This document shows, piece after piece, positions 24,676-35,900 of a stretch of DNA of 64,000 nt. Below the pieces are notes generated by a model. That model ran no database searches and had not been told where the DNA came from. It was given only the letters and a program-made list of their open reading frames with translations. Numbering within the stretch: position 1 is the first letter of the stretch; each line of letters opens with the position of its first letter. The position numbers and the translations under genes are program-made. Source of the DNA: Scleroderma bovista (lineage: Eukaryota; Basidiomycota; Agaricomycetes; Boletales; Sclerodermataceae); assembly GCA_037178675.1 (NCBI GenBank), contig JAYMGJ010000069.1:62001-126000 (forward strand). The letters are read 5' to 3'.

Positions 24676-25357
24676 TCATTGGCTAAGGATGGTTCTAACA
24701 AATGATTCGTAGTTTACATTCCCGTCGCTGGATGTCATGTCAGCGCAAATCTCTTGGGAAGAAGCATTGGTTATGCACTTACGCTCCGATCTGAACACCC
24801 TTCAGAAGCTCATCGACCTCTTCGTCTGTCATCTTCTCGCCGAGTTGTGTCAGGACGTATCTGAGCTCGCCAGCGCCGATAAATCCGTTACCCTCCTTGT
24901 CGAACACCTGGAATCCTCTGATGAATTCCTCTGGATATAAGAGCCATCAGCGATGCTCTCTACGATATGACTCCACATACCAGGTGTCCCTGCGGGCTTG
25001 AATCCATCCGGCCGATTCAAGATGGTCAAGAAGGTCTTGTAGTCGACTGCACCCTGTCAACTGGTGTATGAATGCTGAGACTTGCACCACTCACCCTCGC
25101 GTGGCGCCGCTGCGACGAGATCTGCTACTTCTGCCTGAGTAGGGTTCTGTCCCAGTGCACGGAGTAAATCCCCAAGCACCTCTCTCGGGACTGCGCCCGT
25201 TCCCTTCTTGTCGAAGAGCGCAAATGCTTCTTTGTATTCTGTTCGAATGCATTGCATCAGTTGGCTCGGCATTTGGAGATCGAGCTGTACCTGCGTTGTC
25301 GCTCTGAAAGACGTGAAATTAGAGCTAGAATACGTTCACTGTCGGGTATCTCACCAT
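24676..25357 (-). CDS. Essential myosin light chain (Cdc4/Mlc1-type EF-hand protein)
   Basis: Six exons (complement of 25355-25357, 25291-25303, 25095-25238, 24981-25046, 24783-24930, 24676-24727) sum to 426 nt and 141 residues, the length of S. pombe Cdc4. The first coding exon is only the ATG, followed by a GTGAGA donor. The second is 13 nt, and its frame continues into [15 protein letters not shown]. Four EF-hand positions are recognisable. Loops 1 ([12 protein letters not shown]) and 3 ([13 protein letters not shown]) retain part of the pattern and loop 4 ([10 protein letters not shown]) is degenerate, as is usual for light chains that bind IQ motifs without calcium. It should bind the myosin neck and act in the cytokinetic ring. 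A class II myosin heavy chain lies at 58301. A relic of exon 3 is found at 28916-29100. Confidence 0.9.
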
Positions 25358-25559
25358 ATCTGCCCGCTTTGCGTATCGTTTTCGTTGTCAAAGCGCGACG
25401 CGTTTGTCGTGAATCGCTTATATAAGAGAGATGGAAATACCCCTGTCCTCTATCTCTGGGCTGACGAGATATTTACCTTCATTTCTACTCTCTAGTGTAG
25501 TCAGCCAATTAATTCTCGTCCTCGTTTTTGTATACATGACGCATACATATTCGTACAGG

Positions 25560-26615
25560 TCAGATGTACATGCCGCCCTCTCCTATTTCTGCGGCTCTAC
25601 GACGTTGGTTAGCAGCCGACAGCCTAGCAGACCTGTCACTCTTTTCCACCCATGGCACCACATCCTCTCCTTCGCCAATGACTTCGAATATCAGCTGATG
25701 AGTTTTCTGCATGACTTTCTGGTCCCAATAAATGTCATCAGATGACATGGTTGTGGGAGGAAGTGAAAGTGGCATTTTGAACGAGGGAAGAAGGAAGAGA
25801 GCTGTGGCATGTCTCGTCAACTTGGACGATAGCGATCCGAGCAACAGGCCAGCGAGGAAGGATGCCGTGGTTGACTGAACTAGGTTCGGTGCTGCGAATA
25901 GTTCAATCTCGGGATCCTGAAAGCTCTTGAATTAGATTCTGGTTCACTGCTGGTCCGTTGCTTACCGAGATTGCAATATCACCAAGCGAGAGGTATCGAA
26001 TCGGTGCATTTTCCCAAGGGACAATCTTGGGCGAGATATATCCCTGGACAAAATATACATCCAGGATAGAAACCCTTCAACACAAGTCAGTACTATTACG
26101 ATGCCAAGTGATCGGTGAACGAGATGGGAGATATTGACCTAGTGGGCCGCAGGTGGTCGATGATCGCAGTTGTATAGCGGTTCATTACTGACAGCGGCAG
26201 GTGTGTTAACGTTTCGGACACCACAATGGTTGCTTGCGTCCATGGTGGAAGGAACAAGATACCGACCTACGGCGACTTAGTTACGAATCGAGATGAAGGT
26301 ACACGACTGTGCGATACCTGTTCGTTGTCGACGTATATGCCGCCTTGTTGAACGCCGAGGTTCACGCCGCGTGTCCATGCTCCGCCTGCATCACCTGAAA
26401 CAAAGACGAGCGGCGATCCAGAGGTGAACTGGCCAACGAATTTGATAGGGTCTGCTGCAGGTGATGGCGTCGGGCGCGATAGTTGCGGGTTATACTCATC
26501 CTCATCGTCGGACTCGAAGGCGTAGCGAGGTGGTACTGTGTCTGCGAGAGGGTCCAAGTCCTGAGCATAGCTGCATTATTCTGTGTCAATGGTCTACGAT
26601 GTGTCAACGTACCAT
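25560..26615 (-). CDS. Proteasome assembly chaperone 1-like protein (Pba1/PAC1-like)
   Basis: Five exons: an ATG-only first exon (complement 26613-26615, GTACGT donor), then about 26318-26560, 26139-26266, 25966-26074 and a last exon ending at the TGA 25562-25560. The protein is about 280 residues. It starts MDLDPLADTVPPRYAFESDD, has a beta-rich middle (GSPLVFVSGDAGGAWTRGVN, later VGILFLPPWTQATIVVSE) and ends GEGGMYI. The final residues Met-Tyr-Ile fit the HbYX motif by which Pba1-Pba2 dock into the 20S alpha ring; length and the acidic N-terminus also fit. Family assignment rests on these features and memory of fungal homologues, not on a search, so a different conserved protein is possible. 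It is on the same strand as the light chain, about 200 bases upstream of it. A decayed copy lies at 29141-29815. Confidence 0.55.
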
Positions 26616-27288
26616 CTTGCTTGGATGGCGTGTTGGCAAACAGAAACAGGGTTTCTGGGGTCTACGTCGTCAATCTTAAATCAACTGCATCCACAAATCG
26701 GTTGACTTTATGTAAGTGCAACAGACGGCTGTCTGATCATTTGCGAAGCATGAGGTGCAAAATTTGGTCAAAGCGGGCTGCGACGTTCCATTATAATGGG
26801 GATGATGGTGACCACGGGTTGCTTATCACTTTTTAGTTGGTCCACTTGGGGTTACTTGCACCCAACCCATCCTCAGTTGTTTGCCAACTCTTGTCGTTCA
26901 GGAGCCCTCCAGTGAATGAGCCACTAGCTGTGCAGTCACCTTGGTTGTATTCACGATACTCAACTCATCTCGCAACGAGAGGGTGATACGATGACCGACC
27001 AGCGATGCAACCACTAGAACACGCAAATTTCCTGACGCCAATATGCTGGCGACTGTAACACACCTAGTACCCATTGATGATTGAGATACTGGGTTTCGAG
27101 ATGAAAGCTGTTTTCATGTACATATAACCACTGGGTCCACCTGCATAGTAAAATCACTTCAGTTACGCATATGTCTTGGCATTGGTGTAAGCTAATAAAT
27201 ACAGTAAACCTACATAAACGTTGTCTACGTCTGCAAGGCAAGACTTGATAATTTCCAGGTCACATCCAACCAACTTCGGTCGGTCGAC
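26616..27288. other. Intergenic region between divergent genes
   Basis: About 670 bases between the divergent start codons of the PAC1-like gene and IND1. It should hold both promoters. Open frames here are short and show no domain. The corresponding stretch is missing from duplication copy 2, where the 7.7-kb GTPase segment sits instead. Confidence 0.5.
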
Positions 27289-28600
27289 ATGCTTGCATCA
27301 AAACTTGCACAACAAAGCTCTCGTCGCCTTGTGCTGTGCTCGAGGGCATTCTCTAATGGCTATGTAGCCCGGCACGATAACCCTTTGGTGCGTATCGTGT
27401 TTGTCGCTATCTGTGGCAAGTCAATTGACGTACGTTGGCCAGTAGGGCCTTCCCCGTCGTCCCGGTCCAGCCCCCCAAATGCCCCGCAAAGGCGGTCCCG
27501 TCCAAAAACGACCCATACCGCACGTAAAAAAAGTTCTTGCAGTCGCAAGCGGCAAGGGCGGCGTTGGCAAAAGTACCATCGCAGGTGCGTTCACTCTCAT
27601 GGTACTACTCATGCGTTTATTCATTCGTGTGCCATACAGTCAATCTCGCATTTTCTCTCGCGATGCAAAGGCCTCCATCTCTTGGACGACGAATACGTGT
27701 TGGTGTGCTGGACTTGGATATATTTGGGCCGTCTATACCGACACTCATGGGTCTCCAACACACGGACGAACCGCCCTTGACGTCAAGTGTGTCCCAAACT
27801 CCTTATTCACATTCTGATCAACCAAGTTGCCCGTTTGTTTTCAGCGGGCGCAATGCTTCCCATCACAAACCACGGCTTGCCTACCATGTCCATGGGCTAC
27901 CTCCTCCCCAAGTCTGAACCAGGTGCGTCACGCGAAGATGCCGCAGTGGTTTGGCGCGGGTTGATGGTACAGAAGGCCGTACAGCAATTACTGTTTGACG
28001 TGGACTGGCGCGATGGTGGAGAGGGCCCTGGACTAGATGTGCTCGTCATAGATATGCCACCTGGCACTGGGGATGTACAACTGACACTGGGCCAGCTCGT
28101 GGTCGTCGACGGTATGTGTGCTAATTCACAAGGTCGGTATGTTTTAATGCAAAGTGATTTCTCATAGGTGCGGTGATCGTCTCTACTCCCCAGGATGTTG
28201 CTTTGACGGACGTCCGCCGGGGAATATCCATGTTTCGCAAAGTCTCCGTACCGGTGTGTGATGTGCACATTACTGTATTTCCTACATCTTAGTACCACAT
28301 CCAAAGATTACAGGAACGATCCTGAATCAGTCGCATTTCGTCTGCCCGTCTTGTGCCACTCCCCACTACCTCTTCGGGTCACCAGCATCCTTTCGTTCCA
28401 CTGCTGCTTCGCTCAATGTTCCCATCTTGGGTGAACTGCCCCTCGTGAAGGGTGTCAGTGTGGGTGGAGATAAAGGTGTGCCCTATGTGCTTACCTCGAG
28501 TAAGGGGAAGGAGGAGGAGGATAGTGCAGGTGGGACCATGTGGCGAAACGTCATGCAACAGATAGCAGGAATAGTATGGCAAGCGTTGAATGAAAAGTAA
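27289..28600 (+). CDS. IND1: Mitochondrial Fe-S carrier IND1/NUBPL (Mrp/Nbp35 family P-loop ATPase)
   Basis: Six exons (27289-27387, 27446-27584, 27640-27786, 27845-28111, 28168-28253, 28307-28600) sum to 1032 nt and 343 residues. An Arg/Ser-rich presequence ([15 protein letters not shown]) suggests import into mitochondria. The deviant Walker A motif of the Mrp family is intact ([11 protein letters not shown]), followed by [16 protein letters not shown] and the Walker B-like [14 protein letters not shown]. The Fe-S-binding CxxC is present as CPSC in [17 protein letters not shown]1 delivers 4Fe-4S clusters to respiratory complex I. The C-terminus has a Gly/Ser/Glu-rich loop ([13 protein letters not shown]) before the last helix. 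A full-length but broken copy lies at 37490-38753. Confidence 0.93.
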
Positions 28601-28761
28601 GAAAGATATTGACATGTACAGATCGCCTCCGCAGATAATTTACAAGTGACGGGCAAGACTGAATCTACCCATGCAAGAGTCCTCAGAGATGTCAAATGAT
28701 GAAAGGCAGGGAAAAATATGCGAACTGGTGACAGTGCCGCGTATCCTAGATTGTCCACACC

Positions 28762-28915
28762 CTATTCAACAGAACTCGAACCATCCAACCTGCTGATAAT
28801 CGGGTCATTGTCGTCGTGGTCGTGGAGGTGGAAGGCAGAGTTGATTCCCATGTGTGTATAGCTCCTGTTGCACATGATAGGGAGCTCGTCAGCTCACTCC
28901 GTCCTCGTATGGATG
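28762..28915. other. Duplication scar: last codons of gene X fused to its 5' flank
   Basis: Bases 28762-28790 match the 3' end of the gene at 38916-40283 (shared stop and about eight codons, TTCAACAGAA...CGAACC). Then the match jumps to the 5' flank of that gene: 28795-28915 resembles 40330-40450 (GCTGATA-TCG-GTCATTGTCG, later CTCACTCC). Everything between, more than 1.3 kb including the gene body, is absent. This marks deletion of gene X from copy 1 of a tandem duplication, or a rearranged duplication junction. Confidence 0.6.
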
Positions 28916-29140
28916 CCGACACTTGGATCACTCACCCTCATCTAGCACCGCTGCGACGAGCTCTGCTACTTCTGCAAGAAGGGGATCTTCCCCAGTGCAC
29001 AACTCTTGGGACCACGGCTGTTCCCTTCTTGTCGAAGAACTCAAACACCAGCGAAGACCGTAAAGACGTGCGTGCGGCAGGTCGTATCCCTCAGTTGAAA
29101 CGCATGAGCTTATATAGGCGAGTTGGAAATACCTCCTGTA
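28916..29140 (-). pseudogene. Relic of myosin light chain exon 3
   Basis: The sequence aligns by eye with complement 25085-25260 of the light-chain gene. Shared blocks include CACTCACCCTC, CGCTGCGACGAG, CTGCTACTTCTGC, CCCAGTGCAC and TTCCCTTCTTGTCGAAGA. It carries many substitutions and small indels. The EF-hand frame is broken, and exons 1, 2 and 4-6 are not found next to it. The homology to the light-chain gene starts abruptly near the exon 3 donor, which fixes one breakpoint of the duplication. Not expected to be functional. Confidence 0.75.
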
Positions 29141-29815
29141 CACAACAACGTATTCATACAGGTCATGAACATGCTCCCTCTTATTTCCATCCCTCTATGG
29201 CATTGGTTAGCAGCCGACAGCTTAGTAGACCTGTCACTCTTTTCTACCCACAGCTCCACATTCTCTCCTTCGCCAAATGACCTCAAATAATAGTACTTTG
29301 ATGGGCTTTCTGCATGCTCAATGGATGTCATTGGGTGGTGGTGACATGATGGTGGCAGAAAGTGAGAGCGGTAGTTTGGGCGATGGAAGGAAGAAGAGAG
29401 CCGTGGTACTATCACTTATCACACTCGGATGATAATGATTTGAGGAACAGGCCAGTGACTCAGTCAGTGAGGATGTAGTGGTTAACTGAACTAGTTCAAT
29501 CCCGGGGATCTTGCGCCAAAATCAGTGCTACTTCAACTCAATATCACCAAGCGAGTGATTCCCTTGCTCGCAGAGCAAAGGGTTCTGGGATTTCGTTAAA
29601 TCGTCACGACAGAACTTTTTGCCTTCTTTGGAACCGTGTGATTCAGTTGACTTACTTTGCAAGTTGTGAACCTTTCGATACACTTCAGTATGTAGTTACA
29701 ATTTGGATTCCCATTCGTGAGCAAGGGTTCTGCCGACACAGGCAGCATTTCGAGTATCGGATTGGTGCATTATTGTAGGAACAACTTTCGGCGAGAGATA
29801 TGTGTCCGTATCGGG
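29141..29815 (-). pseudogene. Relic of the PAC1-like gene (3' part), split by a small insertion
   Basis: It aligns with complement 25550-26040. Shared stretches include TTGGTTAGCAGCCGACAG, GACCTGTCACTCTTTTC, CTCTCCTTCGCCAA and ATATCACCAAGCGAG. After the last of these the match is interrupted for about 200 bases and resumes at 29752 (TATCGGATTGGTGCATT) to about 29815. The reading frame of the intact gene is lost through indels. Beyond 29815 the homology ends where the inserted GTPase segment begins. Confidence 0.75.
29561..29727. mobile_element. Possible MITE-like insertion in the PAC1-like relic
   Basis: The interruption of the PAC1-like relic starts with CCCTTGCTC (29561-29569) and ends with GAGCAAGGG (29719-29727), a perfect 9-bp inverted repeat around about 150 bases without coding content. 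A direct repeat (GAGCAAAGGGTTCTG and GAGCAAGGGTTCTG) lies next to these ends. No clear target-site duplication was identified, and the gap relative to the intact copy is somewhat longer than the repeat-bounded unit. A small non-autonomous element is a guess. Confidence 0.3.
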
Positions 29816-29932
29816 ATGGAAACAAACAGTTGCAAACAGCAACAAGTCCGGATTTGAAGCGCCCTGATAATCGACTATCGATTGACAGCTTTCCACTAAC
29901 ACATTTCTCGTTCGCTGCTCATACCTTTTGAA

Positions 29933-32900
29933 ATGGCTCTTCGTAGGATTAAGAAGATACTGTTTCCATCGAAGAATAGGCCGGGTAGGTCTTGTCCATG
30001 AGTCCTGAAGGCGTTTGTTTGCTCATCTTCACCACCTACTAGAATCCGCGGATAGGAATACAACACCCACTCGCATCGTCGCCACGGCTAATGTGCCTTC
30101 TGTGGATCGTACTGATGTCTTGACCCGTTTCTCTGGTTACTGAATCCCATCGCTATTAGCTTTCGACAGCTCATTTATGTGTTCTAGGCACAGCTCATGG
30201 GGATACCTCGCACACTCATGCTCTCGCCACCGTTTCCGCCCCTCTAAGTGATCCTGCATTTTTCCATGCATCAGGTTCGGGTTGGTCTCCACACTTTAAG
30301 GATTTTACGCTTTGGTGTTGATACGATCATCCAGGGTCTGTGGCCGGCGCTGTGCCAGGTGCCTCCCCTAGTGATACTGATTCTAGTAATGTCAATTTTT
30401 GATGCGGGTACCAATGGCGACGTTCGGTCTGGGCTATCTGCCATCATTCCTATTACTGCATGTTGACCCAGAGTGACCAGAAAATATTTCAAGGTGTTCC
30501 GAATTCTCATTGTGGGCAGGTCAAATGCAGGCAAGACAACTATTCTTCAACGGGTTTGTGCTACCACAGAGCGGCCGAAGATTTTTGATGGGAGTGGAAA
30601 AAAGGCGTGTTACAGTCTGGCCATGAGTCTTGGTACATTACTGATAACTGATATTCAGATCAATATGGATGTGGTTGAAGGGTCAATTGGAGTAAAGATA
30701 TAATTTATCACTTGTCATCACTTACTGACATTTTCCAGCGGGGAGAGCATAGCATTGAGAATGAGTTGATATTCAGAAGCAACCCAGGCTTTATTTTTCA
30801 TGATTCCTGCGGATTTGAAGCTGGGAGTGTGGATGAGTTCAACAAGATGAAAAACTTCTTGCTGGACCGGGCAACCACATCACACTTGAAGAAACGGATC
30901 CATGCCATTTGGCAAGTGTGCTTTGTGTCCTTCCTGGAGGCTATTCATAAGAATTTCCATTTGATGCAGGTATTGCATTCCTGTAACTGATTATAACAGA
31001 CCCATTATGGCTGCAGAGATAAAATTCTTTCAGGAATGTGATACAAAGAAAGGCATGTAAATTCTTCACTGGATACTTTCCAGTTCATAATTTTTATATA
31101 TCTTAGTTCCTGTCCTTCTGTTATCAACAAAACTTGACACCCTGGAGTGTAATGCTTACAATGAACTCAAGAATGAAGGATGTTCAAAGGAGAGAGCAAG
31201 AGAATTGAGAAGTGAAAGGGCACAACAAATGTTGGAAAGGCTACAATTTCAAATAGAGAGTGAACTAGGGAGGACCCAATTCCCTCCTAAAAACTATGTT
31301 CAATTGACTAGTAAGTGTGGCCTGTTGAAAATGATGGCAGCTATGGTCCTAATGTTTGCAGACATGCATGAGGATAATGCCAACTGTGGACCTCTTTTGG
31401 AAAAGACTGCAGCTGCACTGGATGAAGTGGCCTTACAACTGCTCTTGGTATCCACTCAGCAAACTAATCTGAACCTCTGCATTGAATGGGCTGTAAAAAT
31501 GTAAGTGATAATATTAAACTGAAATGCTGTGGGAAACTAATGTTGAATAGTGCACTATGGAAGGTGATCTGTGCACAGGATTGCTCAGTGCCATTGGAGA
31601 GGTTACTTGTTCTATGGTTTCCACATACCAAGGTATGTTGCATTGTATGATGTTGAAGACACAACAAAACACTGATATTACTGATAGCATGTGAGTACAT
31701 AAATGCCTTTTAAATTGGTATTTTGCATAATTTTGATTACTCTTCATAGTTAGTGAGCTGTTTTATCTGACACCATTTAGAATGTCTCTGAAGACCCTCT
31801 GCTCACTTGATAGCTTGTGAGTAGCTTATTTCTGCACCTGAAAATGCAATACATCTGACTAATGGTTATCATCTTTTTGACAGTATGTAAGTATTGGGTC
31901 TCATGGACACCTGAAACATCTCCAATAGTCCTATGTTTACTTGATAGGATGTGAGTTACTCATGTCAGATGGATTCAGTGCAATGCCCAATAGTTCTGTT
32001 TGCTCATGATCTGTACTGAACAGAAGGTGAGTGCTATTAGTGCTCAACTTGTGGACTTGCAAGGCCTGATCACTTGATTCTCTTATGTGGTTTTCCTGAT
32101 AGGATGTGAGTTGCCTGATTACAAATGCACTTGCATATAACTTTAGTAACATTATTCTACTGGGAATTGGGTCTGCTTCACAGTATGTGAGTTGCTTGAT
32201 TTTGGATTATCCCAGAATATGTCTGATAATATCTTGCTGATGGTCTCACTGATTTGATAGCCTGTGAGTTACTTGATCACAGGTGCACCTAGATTGTCTG
32301 ACAGTGATGTATATTCATAACCCTACAAATATAACAGAATGTGAGCTGTTTGATCTCAACTGCACATCTGAAATCCCTCTAACAACCATGTTGTGACCAT
32401 ACTTTGATAGGCTGTAAGTGATGAATCCACATGCAATGCCCTACTGATGACCCAATTCATTTTGTAGGTTGTGAGTTACTCACTTTCAAGTACACCTAGA
32501 TGCAGTACTAACTCTGAAAATTATTTAGAGGGCAGTGAGTCACTCCATCTCATCTCAAATGTGCACCTGAAATCTTTCTGATGCTTGACAGAATGTAAGT
32601 TGCTTGATCTTATGTGTATAATAAATTTTCAATTCTGACAATCCTATGATGATTGGGCTGACTTAATAGGGTGTGAGTTGCTAGATCTTGCATGCATACA
32701 TGTAATACTGACAATTCTGCCTTACTGGTTATCCTACTCTTAACAGGAAGTGAGTTTATCTTACATATATATGGACAATGTATACTAATGGTTTTCTTGC
32801 TTAACAGGATGTAAGTTACTTGGTGTCAAATGAATCTATAATTATGCTAACAACAATTTTCTGTGGCTGGTGTTTTTAACAGATTGTGAGTTTCATGATC

Positions 32901-35900
32901 TGCAATGCATGCTTACAATCCCATTGTTGATTCTGTCTTACTGGTGATCCTGCTCACTTGACAGCTTGTAAGTTGCTTGACCTTGAGTCTATTAGAATAT
33001 CTCTGACAGTCTTAATTATTTGGTGGTTTGCTGCACTTGATAGTGGGTGAGGTTCATTCATGATGTGTACTTGCTGTGTATTTAACAATACCATGCTGCT
33101 GTTCATTTTAGGATGTGAGTTGCCTAACTTCAAGTACAGTTCTATTCTACTCATGGCCTGGCTGAACAGGAGGTAAGGTCCTTGGTACATTTTCTACATA
33201 TAATTTGACTCTCATAATGCTATGCTACTGACATCACAGCTTGTATGTTACTTCATTTCAAGTCTGACTTAATTTCTGCTGAAAGCCTTGCATGATTTTT
33301 GATCTGGCTTCCTGGATAGTATGTGAGTCTTGATGTCAATTGTGAATATACATAATATCTCATTACATCTTATTTACTTTGAAGGGGGTGAGTTTCTTCA
33401 TCTAAGGTACAGATGCAATGCTTCTAACATTCTCATCTTGTTGATGGTTATACTCACTTGAAAGCTTGTGAGTTACTTTTTCTACTACCACATAATGATG
33501 AGATCCTATTGTTCACATGGCAGTGTGAGTTTGTGAATTTTCAATGCACCTGCAATATCTGTAATGTGTGATCTTGCTTACTTCACAGGATGTAAGTTGT
33601 CCAGTCTTAAATGTTTTGACAATTTGATGCTGATTCTGATCTGGCTTTGGTAGCTTGTGAGTTGTTCACTCTCAAAAATTTTTTAACAATTTGATTCCCA
33701 TTAATGATCTGGCTTTGGTAGAATGTGGGTTGTCTATTCTCAAGTGTATTTTAGCTTCTGATCTGGTTTTGGTAGCATGTGAGTTGTTCAGCTTGAGGTT
33801 TTTTTGATAATTTGATTCTAACTCTGATCTGGCTTTGGTAGGCTGTGAGGTGTTCAGTTTGAGGTTTTTTGTGAAAATTTAATTCTGATTCTGATCTGGT
33901 TTTGGTAGCGTGTGAGTTGTCCAGTCTCAAGTGTTTTTTCAACAGTTTGATTCTGACTATGATCTGACTTTGATAGGCTGTGAGTTGTTCAGTCTCATGG
34001 AATTTTTTCACAATTTGATTTTGGTAGGGTGTGAGTTGTTCAGTCTCAAACATTTTTGATAATTTGATTCTGATTCTGATTTGGCTTTGGTAGTGTGTGA
34101 GTTGTTCAGTCTCAAGTGTTTCTTGACAATTTGATTCTGATTCTGATTTGGCTTTGGTAGAGTGTGAGTTGTTCAGTCTCAAGTGTTTTTGTGACAATTT
34201 GATTCTGATTCTGATCTGGCTTTGGTAGGGTGTGAGTTGTTCAGTCTCAAATATTTTTTTGAAAATTTGATTGACTTTGATTTGGCTTTGATAGGGTGTG
34301 AGTTGTTCAGTCTCAAGTCTTTTTTCAACAGTGTGATTCTGATTCTGATCTTGCTTTGGTAGCCTGTAAGTTACCACTCTCAAGAGTTTTCTTTTGACAA
34401 TTTGATTCTGATTCTGATCTGGCTTTGGTAGTATGTGAGTTGCTCACTCTTAAATGTATTTTGAAAAATTTATTCTAATTCTGATCTGACCTTGATAGCG
34501 TGTGAGTTGTTCATCTCAAGTGATTTTTGACAATTTGATTCTGATTCTGATCTGGATGTGGTAGACTGTGAGTTGTTCAGTCTCAAGTATATTTTAACAA
34601 TTGACTTTCATTCTAATCTGGCTTTGGTAGACTGTAAGCAGTTCAACCTCAAAGGTTTTTTCAATTTGATTCTGATTTGATTTTGGCAGCTGGTGAGTTG
34701 ATCAGTCTTAAGTAATTTTTTTTGACAATTTGATTCTGATTTTCCTTTGGTAGTCTGTGAGTTGATTAGTCCCAAGTGTTTTATAAAAATTTGATTCTGA
34801 TTCTGTTCTGACTTTGGTAGCATGTGGGTTGTTCAGTCTCAGATGTTTTCTAACAATTTGATTTTGCTTTTGATGTGGCTTTGATAGGCTGTGAGTTGTT
34901 CAGTTTGAGGTTTTTTTTGGGCAATTTAATTCTGATTCTGATCTGACTTTGGTAGTTTGTGAGTTATTCAATCTCAATTTTTTTTTGACAATTTGATTCT
35001 CATTCCAATTTGACTTTGGTAGACTGTGAGTTGTTCAGTCTCAAGTGTTTAGATGTTTTTTAACCTGGCTTTTGTAGCGTGTGAGTTATTTAGTCTCAAG
35101 TGTATTTTGATAATTTTATTCAGATTCTGATCTGGTAGCCTGTGAGTTGTTCAGCCTCAAATATTTTTTGACAACTTGATCCTGATCTGGCTTTGGTAGT
35201 TTGTGAGTTCAATCCCAAGTGTATTTTGACAAATTGATTCTGATTCTGATCTGGCTTTGATAGCGTGTGAGTTGTTCAGTCTCAAGTGTTTTTGACAAAT
35301 TGATTTCTGATTCTGACTTGCCTTTGATAGCGTGTGAGTTGTTCAGTCTGAAGTGTTTTTTTTTTTTCAACAAATTGATTCTGATTCTGATCTGGCTTTT
35401 ATAGCGTGTGAGTTGTTCAGTCTCAAGCATTTTTTAACAATTTGATTCTAACTATGGTTTGAATTTGGTAGTTTGTGAGCTGTTCAGTCTCAAGTTTTTT
35501 GACAATTTTATTCTGATTTAGACTGATCTGGCTTTGCTAGCCTGTGAGTTGTTCAGTCTCAAGTGATTTTTGATGAGTTGTTTCTGTTTCTGATTTGGCT
35601 TTGATAGCATGTGAGTTATTCAGTCTTGAGTGTTTGTTGAGAATTTGATTCTGATTATGCTCTTGCTTTGGCAGGCTGTGTGTTGTCCAGTCTCATGTGT
35701 TTTTTTGACAATTTGATTCTGATTTGTTTTGGCTTTGGCAGGCTGTGAGTTGTTTAGCCTCTTTTTTTTGACTATTTAATTCTAATTATGATCCATTGTT
35801 GGTAGAATGTGAGTCATTCAGTGTCACATGTTTTTGACACTTCAATTCTGATTATGATATGCCTATCATAGAAAGTAAGTTGTTTTGCTTCAAACACCTA

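Noticed and set aside
31781..31790. Possible further micro-exon AAT followed by GTCTCT in the second array intron
   Set aside because: The donor is poor and the resulting introns would be under 35 nt; the surrounding 61-nt unit is already a normal intron length.
33751..35430. Minus-strand open frames of up to 210 codons with repeated motifs such as ETEQLTPYQSQI
   Set aside because: They are the reverse complement of the tandem intron-like repeat. The repeat length and composition create open frames; there is no independent start, domain or codon bias.
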